From an uncultured Clostridia bacterium (GTDB lineage: Bacteria; Bacillota; Clostridia; Oscillospirales; Acutalibacteraceae), in NCBI GenBank assembly GCA_937892115.1, contig CALAUI010000019.1, positions 1 to 64,000 of the forward strand: DNA of 64,000 nt, written 5' to 3'. Each line of letters starts with the position of its first letter. Position 1 is the first letter of the stretch. Positions 51,405-60,175 of this stretch are shown in pieces. A program made the position numbers and the translations under genes. The notes below the pieces were generated by a model that was given only the letters and a program-made list of their open reading frames with translations, did not search any database and was not told the DNA's origin.

Positions 51405-52235
51405 TTATTTGTTGATTTTTTGGTCTATAAGATATTCGAGGAAATCCGCAACGGCACCCTTATCGCAATGGCAGGCAACATACTCCGCCAGACGCTTCAT
51501 CTTGCTCGGTGCCTGACCGCAGCAAGCGGAAACACCGACGGATTTGAGCATATCAACGTCGTTATAATAGTCGCCTATACCTGCGGTATGTCTGCGGTCT
51601 ATGCCGAGCAAATCCGCAAGACGAAGCACCGCCGAGCCCTTATTGACGCCCTCGGGAAGAATTTCAAGAGAAAATACCGAAGTGTCAATAATATCAAACT
51701 CTTTATCGGGGACTGCCTCAAATTTTCTTCTGATATCGCGAATCCTCCAGGGAGGACCCATAAACATTACCTTGCCCCATTCGTTTTTGGGTACCTTTCT
51801 GATGTCGGGTATCCACTTATTGGTGAGGTTATCTGCGAGCACATAGAACAAGCTCCAGAATCCCGCGCCGGTGACGTAAAGCATATCTCTTGCCACGATT
51901 ACCGCATCAAGAGTGGGGTACGATTTTCTGATTTCACATATTTTCTCAAGAGATTTATCACTGAGAGACATGAAATCAACGTATTCATCCTTCTGAAAGT
52001 CATATATACCTACGCCGGTCGCCACAACTGCGGGAGTTGTCAGTTCAAGACCGCGGTAATGCTTTGACATTGATTCCGGATTCCTGCTGGATGCAAGGGT
52101 AAAAATTCCGCCTTTTCGGATAAATGATGAAATGGCTTCTCGGTTTCTGCCGGGAAGCTTTCGGTGCTTATTATTGAGCGTACCGTCAATATCCGAAGCA
52201 ACCAGCCAGGAGGAATACCTGTTTTCTTTAACCAT
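51405..52235 (-). CDS. HAD-superfamily phosphatase (Cof type)
   Basis: A 276-residue cytoplasmic hydrolase. The HAD nucleophile motif is ASDIDGTLN with the two aspartates, and motif IV is GIGDYYNDVDML. The cap domain is type C2B as in Cof-like sugar phosphatases. The start overlaps the rluD stop by eight bases and has AGGAGG before it. Phosphate acceptor unknown. Confidence 0.9.
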   Translation of the reverse strand: MVKENRYSSWLVASDIDGTLNNKHRKLPGRNREAISSFIRKGGIFTLASSRNPESMSKHYRGLELTTPAVVATGVGIYDFQKDEYVDFMSLSDKSLEKICEIRKSYPTLDAVIVARDMLYVTGAGFWSLFYVLADNLTNKWIPDIRKVPKNEWGKVMFMGPPWRIRDIRRKFEAVPDKEFDIIDTSVFSLEILPEGVNKGSAVLRLADLLGIDRRHTAGIGDYYNDVDMLKSVGVSACCGQAPSKMKRLAEYVACHCDKGAVADFLEYLIDQKINK

Positions 52236-53181
52236 TCTGCCTCCTGATTTTATCGAGGAATTCACTGAAATAACCGGGAAGCTCCGATTGAGTCTTTATC
52301 CTTTCTCCCGTAACGGGATGAGTGAATCCCAGAACTGCCGCGTGAAGGCACTGACCGCCCTCAAGAGCGGGAGTACCGCCGGGGCCGTAAACCGTATCCC
52401 CCGCGACAGGGTGACCGAGATAAGCCATGTGCACTCTTATCTGATGAGTGCGTCCCGTTTCAAGCTTACATCTGATGAACGAGAATTTATCAAGCTCCTC
52501 AATCACCTCATAATGAGTAACTGCGTTTTTTGAATTTTTATCAGTGACACACATTTTTTTGCGGTCTGAAGGGCTTCTTCCGATAGGTGCGTCAACCGTG
52601 CCCTGTAATTCCTTGAGATGGCCGTGAATGACTGCTCTGTACTCTCTGTCAAGGGAATGCTCTGAAATCTGAGCGGAAAGAGAAATATGAGCGGCATCGT
52701 TCTTTGCAACAAGCAAAAGACCGCTGGTGTCCTTATCTATCCTGTGAACTATGCCCGGTCTAATTACCCCGTTGATACCCGAAAGGGAATCTCCGCAATG
52801 GTAAAGAAGAGCGTTCACAAGAGTACCGGTGTAATTACCGGGAGCGGGATGAACAACCATACCGCGGGGCTTATTCACCACCAGCAGGTCGTCATCCTCA
52901 TATATGATGTCAAGAGGGATATTTTCCTTTTCAACGGAAAGATTTTCCGGCTCGGGAACGGTAAATTCAATCCTGTCCCCCGCCTTGACCTTATAGTTTT
53001 TGGAAAGCTGTTTTCCGCCGCAGGTAACAAGCCCGTCAGCTATGATACCCTGAACGAAAGAACGGGAATATCCTTCAAGAATAAAGGAGAGAACTCTGTC
53101 AATTCTCTCCTGCGCACAATCTTCATCTGCAACAAAAGAAACCGGCTCATTGTATTCAATTGAGCTAACCTTATCAATCAT
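52228..53181 (-). CDS. Ribosomal large subunit pseudouridine synthase, RluD family
   Basis: A 317-residue enzyme. An N-terminal S4 RNA-binding domain (about 15-80) is followed by the catalytic domain with VHRIDKDTSGLLLVAKND, carrying the catalytic aspartate, and RTHQIRVHMAYLGHPVAGD. It makes pseudouridines in 23S rRNA. It overlaps lspA by eight bases, the common lspA-rluD pair of Firmicutes. Confidence 0.92.
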   Translation of the reverse strand: MIDKVSSIEYNEPVSFVADEDCAQERIDRVLSFILEGYSRSFVQGIIADGLVTCGGKQLSKNYKVKAGDRIEFTVPEPENLSVEKENIPLDIIYEDDDLLVVNKPRGMVVHPAPGNYTGTLVNALLYHCGDSLSGINGVIRPGIVHRIDKDTSGLLLVAKNDAAHISLSAQISEHSLDREYRAVIHGHLKELQGTVDAPIGRSPSDRKKMCVTDKNSKNAVTHYEVIEELDKFSFIRCKLETGRTHQIRVHMAYLGHPVAGDTVYGPGGTPALEGGQCLHAAVLGFTHPVTGERIKTQSELPGYFSEFLDKIRRQNG

Positions 53182-53677
53182 TGTTTTCCGGTTCGGTCTC
53201 CTTATTGATTTTTTGTTCTTTTTTCTCCTTGAAAAGAAGATAAAACTCGTAGCATATCAGCAGTATCGCACCGACGGTAATAAAGCAGTCCGCAATGTTG
53301 AACACCGCGAAATTCATAAACTGCGGGTCAATGAAGTCAACCACGTAACCGTAAGCGATACGGTCAATCTCGTTGCCGATACCTCCTGCAATAATGAGAA
53401 TAAGACAAACAGAAGCGAAAACAGAGCTTGCCTTCTTACTCAGAAGAATGAACAGACAAAGTATGATCACGAGAACGGTGAAAACCGAGAGGGCAAGGGT
53501 ATTGTCTGAAAAAATACTGAATGCGGCTCCCGTATTTTCAACGTATCTGAATTTGAAAAGTCCAAAGAGAAAATCCTTTGTATCGCCGCCTTTGAATGCG
53601 GCAACAACCGCCATTTTGCTCAGTCTGTCAAGCAGAGTAAGCAAAGCGATTGCGATAACGGAAACAAGCTGAAACAT
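53174..53677 (-). CDS. lspA: Lipoprotein signal peptidase (signal peptidase II)
   Basis: A 167-residue, four-helix membrane aspartyl protease that cuts prolipoproteins. VENTGAAFSIF, GNEIDRIAYGYVVDFID and FNIADCFITVG contain the two catalytic aspartates. The start is not sharp: the ATG at 53677 lacks a clear ribosome-binding site but follows divIVA directly. The charged C-terminal tail is longer than usual. Confidence 0.93.
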   Translation of the reverse strand: MFQLVSVIAIALLTLLDRLSKMAVVAAFKGGDTKDFLFGLFKFRYVENTGAAFSIFSDNTLALSVFTVLVIILCLFILLSKKASSVFASVCLILIIAGGIGNEIDRIAYGYVVDFIDPQFMNFAVFNIADCFITVGAILLICYEFYLLFKEKKEQKINKETEPENND

Positions 53678-53682
53678 GACTA

Positions 53683-54762
53683 TCAATCAAAAAGACTGTC
53701 AAAGAGTGAAGTGATGTCTTCGTCGTCATCGGATGAACCGCCGGGAATATCAAGTCCGTCGTCGGAATCATCGCTGAACTGTGCAAAGAAATCATCTGCA
53801 TCGCCGTCTTCGTCATCCTCTGCCTCATACTGAGGAACGTCCTCTGCCGAGGGAGCGGGAATATCCATAGGAGGAATGATGGAATCAACGACCGCCGTCT
53901 TTTCGGGAACAACGGCATCAAGGTCTGATGCGAGACTCTCAAGCTCGGAGGTTTCTTCATCAAGCATTGCAAGGAAATCGTCATCCTCGGAAGCGGAAAG
54001 TAAGGAATCGTCGGGCTCTGCTTCAACTGCGGGAGCGGGAATATCGGCAGCAGGTGCGGGGATGTCAGCAACGGGTGCCGGAATATCTGCCGCGGATGCG
54101 GAAACTTCAACGACGGGAACATCGGGAATATCCGCTTCGGGAATCATTTCGCCGCTGCAGAGCATTTCAACCATTGCTCTGAAGTTTTCAAGCTCGCCCT
54201 TGACTCTGTCAAGCTCTTTGCTGTAATATTCATAATCCTTTTTGCTGGTACCTACGATTGCCAGCGCCTGAGTATTGGCATCGCCGATAATTCTCTCGGA
54301 CATTGACTTTGCGTTGGCAACGGTTTCGTCCGCTTCGTTCTGAGCTCTGTTTTTGATTGACTCAACAGCTGTCCTTGCGTTGGAAACAAGCTCGCCTGCC
54401 TGAGCACGGGCTGCCGCCGAAAGCTCTGCCGCCTCTGCCTCTGCCTTAGCTCTGATTTCGGCTGCATCGGCATCTGCCTTGTCAACCGTGTTCTTTGCCT
54501 TTTCGGCTGCGGTTCTGTTGAGATTTTCAGCCATTCTGTGTGCATCAAGGAGAGCATCCTTGATTGCATCCTCATCCTTGCGGTAGCTGTCAACTTTATT
54601 GGCGAGAATGCTCATCTTCTTAAGCAGGTCTGCCTTTTCGTTGAGGGATTCCTGATATGCCTCTGCAACAATTGAAAGGAAAGCATCAACTTCCTCTGCG
54701 CTGTAAGTACCTGTGCTTACGGGTGTAAATTTTGCATTTGCAATCTGTTCAGGTCTAAGCAT
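53683..54762 (-). CDS. divIVA: DivIVA domain protein with repetitive acidic tail
   Basis: A 359-residue cell-division/polarity protein. The N-terminal 60 residues match DivIVA (PEQIANAKFTPVSTGTYSAE and VDAFLSIVAEAYQ); a long coiled coil rich in Ala and Glu follows to about residue 200. The tail is acidic and contains a short ADIPAP repeat in three copies. Similar tails occur in Clostridia DivIVA proteins and may be an interaction hub. It lies between sepF and lspA, the usual Firmicutes order. Confidence 0.88.
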   Translation of the reverse strand: MLRPEQIANAKFTPVSTGTYSAEEVDAFLSIVAEAYQESLNEKADLLKKMSILANKVDSYRKDEDAIKDALLDAHRMAENLNRTAAEKAKNTVDKADADAAEIRAKAEAEAAELSAAARAQAGELVSNARTAVESIKNRAQNEADETVANAKSMSERIIGDANTQALAIVGTSKKDYEYYSKELDRVKGELENFRAMVEMLCSGEMIPEADIPDVPVVEVSASAADIPAPVADIPAPAADIPAPAVEAEPDDSLLSASEDDDFLAMLDEETSELESLASDLDAVVPEKTAVVDSIIPPMDIPAPSAEDVPQYEAEDDEDGDADDFFAQFSDDSDDGLDIPGGSSDDDEDITSLFDSLFD

Positions 54763-54781
54763 TTTTTAACCCTCTCTAATC

Positions 54782-55294
54782 TTAAAATTCTTCTTCGGCT
54801 GCTGCGCCGCTGATTTCATCACCGAGTTCGCCCGTTACGGGAACGTTATTGGGAGTGATAATATAAGCTCTGCCGGCAATCTTTTTGAAATCACCGTCAT
54901 TTGCATAGGAAACGCCGTAAAGCACGTCAATAATTCTCTGTGCAACGTCATTGGGGCAGGACTCAAGATTAAGGACAACGATTCTCTTTTCCTTGAGAAT
55001 ATCGGCAACCTTATTGACCTCTTCAAATCTGTCAATCTTCTGGAAAACGACTCTGGGTCTGCTCTGAGCTGCAGGCTTCTGTGCTATACTGACAACATTA
55101 TTTGAATTTGCTTTTTCGCTCTTTGTATGGAAGCTCTGAGTCCTGGGAGCGGCCTGATGAACGGGCTCCTCTTCCTTTTCGGGTGCTGCACCGGGAGCAA
55201 AATCAAAATCGTCCTCAAATTCTGCATCGGTGCCCTCTGCAAACGTTTCGTCGGATGCGTTAATCCAGCTGTGGAATTTGTCTTTGAAACTCAT
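54782..55294 (-). CDS. sepF: Cell division protein SepF
   Basis: A 170-residue FtsZ-anchoring protein. The amphipathic N-terminus is followed by a disordered linker; the core (about residues 80-160) has FEEVNKVADILKEKRIVVLN and DVAQRIIDVLYGVSYA, typical for SepF. It bridges FtsZ filaments and the membrane at the division site. It is followed by divIVA and preceded by the PLP-binding protein gene, as in other Firmicutes. Confidence 0.93.
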   Translation of the reverse strand: MSFKDKFHSWINASDETFAEGTDAEFEDDFDFAPGAAPEKEEEPVHQAAPRTQSFHTKSEKANSNNVVSIAQKPAAQSRPRVVFQKIDRFEEVNKVADILKEKRIVVLNLESCPNDVAQRIIDVLYGVSYANDGDFKKIAGRAYIITPNNVPVTGELGDEISGAAAEEEF

Positions 55295-55339
55295 AAAAAA
55301 TCCTCCTGATTATAGTCACCGTGTGACGGCTTTCTTTAC

Positions 55340-56074
55340 TCAATGTTTGTCTCTGTAAATCCTGGGACCGAATATGGCGGAGCCGACTCTTACGAGATTC
55401 GCACCGCCGAGAATTGCCTGCTCATAATCCCCGGACATACCCATTGACAGAATACTCATAGATACATTATCCATTTTTTTGCCGTCAATGTCAATAAACT
55501 TATTATACATATTTTGAAAAATTTTAATTAAAGCGGCTTTATCGTCACATATCGGCGCCACACACATAAGTCCGCAGACCGACAGCCCGTCAATTCCGGC
55601 GATTTCGGCACATCTTTCCTCAACCTCGTCAAGGTCAAAGCCGAACTTGCTTTCTTCATTGCCTACGTTGACCTCAAGCAGTATTTTCTGTGTCAGACCG
55701 CCGTTTACCGCCCTCTTACCGATTTCGTTTGCGATTGAAACGGTATCTACGGACTGAATCACGTCAACCCTGCCGATAATCTGCTTCACCTTATTTGACT
55801 GAAGATGACCGATAAGATGTGCCTTGCAGTTTTCAAGATGAAGGTCGGCTTCCTTGCCGAGAAATTCCTGGACTCTGTTTTCGCCGATAAGATTCACTCC
55901 GCAGTCAATGGCGTGATTTATACGTATTGCATCTACCGTCTTGGTCACCGCCATAAGATGAACGTCATTTTCGCTTCTGCCCGATCTGACGGCGGCTTCG
56001 GCTATATTTTCGTTGATAACCTTCAGGTTTTCTTCAATGTCGGAAAATCTGAACTCATCCGATAACTTTTCCAT
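55340..56074 (-). CDS. Pyridoxal phosphate homeostasis protein (YggS/PLPBP family)
   Basis: A 244-residue PLP-binding protein controlling free PLP and amino-acid balance. HLMAVTKTVDA has the PLP lysine; GENRVQEF and HLIGHLQSNKVK are family marks, and LSMGMSGDYEQAI with VRVGSAIFG binds phosphate. The ATG at 56074 has AAAGGAA upstream and overlaps the adaptor gene by 20 bases. It belongs to the division cluster found in most Firmicutes. Confidence 0.94.
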   Translation of the reverse strand: MEKLSDEFRFSDIEENLKVINENIAEAAVRSGRSENDVHLMAVTKTVDAIRINHAIDCGVNLIGENRVQEFLGKEADLHLENCKAHLIGHLQSNKVKQIIGRVDVIQSVDTVSIANEIGKRAVNGGLTQKILLEVNVGNEESKFGFDLDEVEERCAEIAGIDGLSVCGLMCVAPICDDKAALIKIFQNMYNKFIDIDGKKMDNVSMSILSMGMSGDYEQAILGGANLVRVGSAIFGPRIYRDKH

Positions 56075-57278
56075 TTTTAAGTTCCTTTCCCGAAATGACC
56101 ACTTCATCATACAGAGCAAGCCAGCCGGCTTCCGTCACGTTGCTGTCAGCCATTACGAATTTATCGTCGGAATAGATTTCCTTAATTTTGTTGAACTTGA
56201 TGAGGTTGCCTTCAATGATGTAAACGCCCTGATTGCCTTCATCGTCAAATCTGACCGCATCCTTACGCAGCTTTATACCGGAATAGCTTTTGAGGACTAT
56301 CTTTCCGCTGACCTTTCTCATTTCGGAAAGGCGTTCATTCATAAAACTGCATTTGAAAACGACCAGACATTTATCATCCTCAAGCATCAGCTTCTTATAG
56401 AGCTTTGCACTTATGGTTTCGTCTGCATAATCGCCGAGCATAAGACTTACGAGCGTACCCGTTTCGTATTTTGCGAATTTTTCCGAAGGAACGATTCCGG
56501 CGGCGTACCATTCAAATCCGCCTATGACCTTACCGATAATCTTTTTGTCGGATTCCTTTTTCTCTGCCTTGAGGGCATCGGTAATCTGTTTTTCCGTAAG
56601 CGTATCAATGTCGGAAACCGTGAGTATGTTTTCAAATCCGTCGGGCCTGCTGACATAGTAACCCGCCCGTGCGGAAGTGATTTCACTCGAAGGAGCCGCA
56701 CTTTTAAGCTCCTTTATTTTGGATTCAAGTCCCGATATCTGCGAGGAGCAATCCACATTGTAACCGAGAGAAACGTTCTTACGCGAAAGCTGTTCGCCGA
56801 AAGAAAGTTCATTTTCTGCAAGGGACGAAAAATCGTTATAGTAAACTGCGTCAAGTATCGAATTGAAGGTCGTATCGGTTTCGGCATTAAGCTTATCAAG
56901 GTCAACATTGGCAAGCTTTACCTGACCGTCAATTTTTTTATAGGTTTCAAGCTTCTTTTCAAGGGAAAGTGCCTTTGAGTAATTCTCCGCATCCTTTTCG
57001 TTTGAGAACACGGCGGCAATCTTACTGCCGTTTGCCACCTTTTCACCGTTGCCCACAAGGGATACCACAACACCCGACACGTCGGAGGTAAAGAGCTCCT
57101 CGTCGCGGATTATAAAGAGCTCAGTATCCACCGTTTCGGAAAGAGTGGTGACATAGGCAGTCGCGGTTTTAAGTCCCCCGCCCTCGTTGGTAAGCATATT
57201 GAATCCGAAATAACCTACCGCCATTACCGCAACGATGATGGCAAGTATCCGTATGATTTTATCGTTATCCTTTTCCAT
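56055..57278 (-). CDS. HlyD-like membrane fusion (adaptor) protein
   Basis: A 407-residue protein with a short cytoplasmic N-terminus, one membrane helix (IIRILAIIVAVMAVGYFGF) and an external beta/coiled-coil body. LFTSDVSGVVVSLVGNGEKV is the lipoyl-like hairpin typical of HlyD adaptors, followed by a coiled coil and beta domains. No transporter gene is next to it; in Clostridia this protein commonly precedes yggS-sepF, so a division or wall role is likely. The ATG at 57278 has AAAGGAG before it and overlaps miaA by 14 bases. Confidence 0.82.
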   Translation of the reverse strand: MEKDNDKIIRILAIIVAVMAVGYFGFNMLTNEGGGLKTATAYVTTLSETVDTELFIIRDEELFTSDVSGVVVSLVGNGEKVANGSKIAAVFSNEKDAENYSKALSLEKKLETYKKIDGQVKLANVDLDKLNAETDTTFNSILDAVYYNDFSSLAENELSFGEQLSRKNVSLGYNVDCSSQISGLESKIKELKSAAPSSEITSARAGYYVSRPDGFENILTVSDIDTLTEKQITDALKAEKKESDKKIIGKVIGGFEWYAAGIVPSEKFAKYETGTLVSLMLGDYADETISAKLYKKLMLEDDKCLVVFKCSFMNERLSEMRKVSGKIVLKSYSGIKLRKDAVRFDDEGNQGVYIIEGNLIKFNKIKEIYSDDKFVMADSNVTEAGWLALYDEVVISGKELKNGKVIG

Positions 57279-58221
57279 CGGCACTCTCCTTTCCGATTAT
57301 TTCCATGGCGGCATCGGTAAGCGCTTCAGCCGAGGAATAATCGTCTATGTATAAAAAATGCATTCTTTCGTCACGTCTGAACCACGTAAGCTGGCGCTTC
57401 GCATAGCGTCTTGTCTGCATTTTAAGATTTTCAACACATTCGTCAAGGGACTTTTCGCCGTCAAGATACGGTCTCAGTTCCTTGTATCCGATTGCCTGAA
57501 CGGCAGTTCCCGAGGGGGAAGATTCATAAAATCTCTTCGCTTCCTCAAGAAGACCGTTTTCAAGCATGATATCAACTCTGAGGTTGATTCTGTCATAAAG
57601 AACCTGTCTGTCTCTTGCATCAAGACAGATTGCCGTAAGCTTATAAGGTGAGGGCTCGCTCCTCGAAAGTTCATTCTGCTCCGACTTGGTTTTACCCGTG
57701 GAGTGATATATTTCAAGAGCACGGATGACCCTGCCCAGATTGTTTTCGTGAAGCTTTGAGGCAGCTTCGGGGTCAATCGCGTTCAGCTCTGCAAGAAGCA
57801 CCGCCGCTCCTTCCTTTTCTGCCCTGTCTTTGAGATACTGTCTGTATTCGTAATCAGTTTCCTGCTCAATGAAACCGATATTGTCCACAAGTGAGGAATA
57901 GTAAAGCCCGGTGCCTCCGACAAGGACGGGAATATCCCTTGCAAGGCGGATTTCATCTATGCACTTTTTAGCCGCTTCGCAGTAAGCCGCAACGCTGAAA
58001 AGCTCCGTGGGGGAAGCAAAATCAATAAGATGATGCGGTACTCCCCGCATCTCTTCCGCCGTAGGCTTTGCGGTCGCGATATCCATTCCCTTGTAAATCT
58101 GCATTGAATCGCAGGATACTACCTGCCCGCCGATTCGCCTGCAGATATTCACGCCGAGAGAGGTTTTTCCCGAAGCGGTGGGGCCTGCGACGGCAATGAG
58201 AGGAATCTTATATTCTGCCAA
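57265..58221 (-). CDS. miaA: tRNA dimethylallyltransferase
   Basis: A 318-residue enzyme attaching a dimethylallyl group to adenosine 37 of tRNAs reading UNN codons. AVAGPTASGKTSLGV is the P-loop; VSCDSMQIYKGMDIATAKP, VGGTGLYYSSLVD and RRYAKRQLTWFRR complete the family pattern. It overlaps mutL by 14 bases. miaB, which adds the methylthio group to the same base, is at the right end of the window in the same gene string. Confidence 0.95.
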   Translation of the reverse strand: MAEYKIPLIAVAGPTASGKTSLGVNICRRIGGQVVSCDSMQIYKGMDIATAKPTAEEMRGVPHHLIDFASPTELFSVAAYCEAAKKCIDEIRLARDIPVLVGGTGLYYSSLVDNIGFIEQETDYEYRQYLKDRAEKEGAAVLLAELNAIDPEAASKLHENNLGRVIRALEIYHSTGKTKSEQNELSRSEPSPYKLTAICLDARDRQVLYDRINLRVDIMLENGLLEEAKRFYESSPSGTAVQAIGYKELRPYLDGEKSLDECVENLKMQTRRYAKRQLTWFRRDERMHFLYIDDYSSAEALTDAAMEIIGKESADGKG

Positions 58222-60151
58222 AATTCTTTTCCAACTCTCTTTGTGTCATTTCAATGAGTACGGGTCTGCCGTGCGGGCAGTACCGTATATCGGGCATTGA
58301 AAGAAGCTGTTTTGCAAATTTTTCCATTTCGTATTTTGACGTAAAATTGCCTGCCTTGATTGCGCTTCTGCACGCAACGGAATGATAAAGCCAGTCAAGC
58401 TTTTCAAACATAACGTCACGGCGTTTTTCAACAAATCTGCCTGCAATTTCGGATATGATATCGGGTACGTCATCAAAGGTAAGCTCCATGGGACACATTC
58501 TGACGATGACCGTACCGTTGCCGAAATCCTCAATTTCAAATCCCGCCTGAGAAATGATTTCAAGGTTTTCGATTATTGCGGAATATTCTTCCTTGGGTAA
58601 ATTGACGGTGACGGGCATAAGAAGAAGCTGACCCGTTCTTTCACCGCTTTCTTTCTTGAGCCGCTCGTAGATTATTCTTTCGTGGGCGGCGTGCTTGTCA
58701 ATGACGATAAGCTTATTTTCGTATTCGCAGATGATATAGGTCATAAACGCTTCACCTACAAGACGGAACTTTTCCTCGTCAAAACCGTTGGTATCCGCGG
58801 GCTTTACGGGCTCGGTGACTGCATCCTCTCTTCTTTCAACGGGAACGGATGCGGACGGAGACCTGAGAAGAATATCATCCATACTGTCAATGGAGAGATC
58901 GTCCTTTTTCAGTTCCTTTTCGGGTGTCCTTGCGACAACGGAGGTCGTCACGGGAGGCGTATATCTGACCGGCTCCGAAACGGGAGGAGTATATTTCACG
59001 GGCTGCGAGTCCGTTTTTTTGATTTCGGAAACGGATGCATTCTGCCAAAAGTCCTCTTTTTTATCAGCAAGCTTCACCTGCTCCGGCTTCTGAGGAACCG
59101 GGTCGGTATAGCTGACGGGGAACGTATAGGGTTTTTGCTTTGTCTGAATCTGATGGGGAGTATCTCCTGCCGCAAGAGCATTTCTGACGGCACCGTAGAC
59201 GGAATTGAATACGGGCTTTTCGTCTCCGAAACGCACCTCGGTTTTGGCAGGATGAACATTAACGTCAACAAGTGACGGATTGATTTCAAGATTGATTACG
59301 CATGACGGGAATTTGCCCACCATGATACTGTTGCGGTATCCTTCGGAGAGAGCGGCAGAGCCCGTACCGGTACGAACATATCTGCCGTTGATGAAGAAAT
59401 ACTGCATATTTCTGTTGGGACGGGAAAACTCGGGCTTTGAGATAAATCCGCTGACCTTTATATCTCCCCCGTCATTTTCGCAGGGAATGAGCTGAGAAGC
59501 AAATTCCTTGCCGAACACTCCTCTTACGGTATTGAGCAAATCGCCGTCACCGCTTGTAAAAAGTGTCTGTTTGCCGTCACGAATGAATCTGAACGAAACA
59601 CCGGGATGTGAAAGAGCGATACGGTCAATGACGGAGGCAACGGCATTTGCTTCCGTAACGTCCTTTTTGAGGAATTTCATCCTTGCGGGCGTTTTCTGAA
59701 AAATATCACGGACGGTAATGGTAGTACCGTAGGGACAGCCCGCCTCGTCAATAAGGATTTCCTCGCCGTATTCGGTACAGTACCTTGTGCCCGTTTCCTC
59801 ATTTTTTGTCCTTGTAAGGACCTCAACCTTTGAAACAGACGCAATGCTGGGAAGCGCTTCACCTCTGAAGCCGAGAGTGAGAATGGAATCAAGGTCCCGC
59901 GCGGATGATATCTTACTTGTGGCATGACTGATAAAGGCGGTGGGAACATCCTCCCTGCTCATGCCTTTGCCGTTATCGGTAATGCGTATGTAGGAAATGC
60001 CGCCGTTTCTGATTTCAAGAGTAACGGTATCGGCACCGGCATCAATTGAATTTTCAAGGAGCTCCTTCACAACGGAGGCCGGTCTTTCAACCACTTCGCC
60101 TGCGGCAATAAGCTCTGCAAGCTGTTTGGGCATTACTTTGATTTCAGCCAT
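58208..60151 (-). CDS. mutL: DNA mismatch repair protein MutL
   Basis: A 647-residue ATPase/endonuclease of mismatch repair. The GHKL ATPase has IAAGEVVERPASVVKELLEN, DNGKGMSREDV and TLGFRGEALPSIA. The central linker is long and contains a repeated PPVSEPVRYTPPV-like segment (about residues 390-425). The C-terminal domain has the endonuclease motif IDKHAAHERIIYERL (DQHAx2Ex4E type) and a zinc-like ACRSAIKAG / CPHGRP, so this is a nicking-type MutL as in most Gram-positives. It follows mutS by 24 bases. Confidence 0.96.
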   Translation of the reverse strand: MAEIKVMPKQLAELIAAGEVVERPASVVKELLENSIDAGADTVTLEIRNGGISYIRITDNGKGMSREDVPTAFISHATSKISSARDLDSILTLGFRGEALPSIASVSKVEVLTRTKNEETGTRYCTEYGEEILIDEAGCPYGTTITVRDIFQKTPARMKFLKKDVTEANAVASVIDRIALSHPGVSFRFIRDGKQTLFTSGDGDLLNTVRGVFGKEFASQLIPCENDGGDIKVSGFISKPEFSRPNRNMQYFFINGRYVRTGTGSAALSEGYRNSIMVGKFPSCVINLEINPSLVDVNVHPAKTEVRFGDEKPVFNSVYGAVRNALAAGDTPHQIQTKQKPYTFPVSYTDPVPQKPEQVKLADKKEDFWQNASVSEIKKTDSQPVKYTPPVSEPVRYTPPVTTSVVARTPEKELKKDDLSIDSMDDILLRSPSASVPVERREDAVTEPVKPADTNGFDEEKFRLVGEAFMTYIICEYENKLIVIDKHAAHERIIYERLKKESGERTGQLLLMPVTVNLPKEEYSAIIENLEIISQAGFEIEDFGNGTVIVRMCPMELTFDDVPDIISEIAGRFVEKRRDVMFEKLDWLYHSVACRSAIKAGNFTSKYEMEKFAKQLLSMPDIRYCPHGRPVLIEMTQRELEKNFGRI

Positions 60152-60175
60152 TGTGAATTTCTCCTTTCTTATGAT

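Noticed and set aside
53900..54200. Long plus-strand frames opposite divIVA and similar antisense frames across the minus-strand strings
   Set aside because: They are shadows of the Ala/Glu-rich coding sequence and have no start signals or recognisable protein features.
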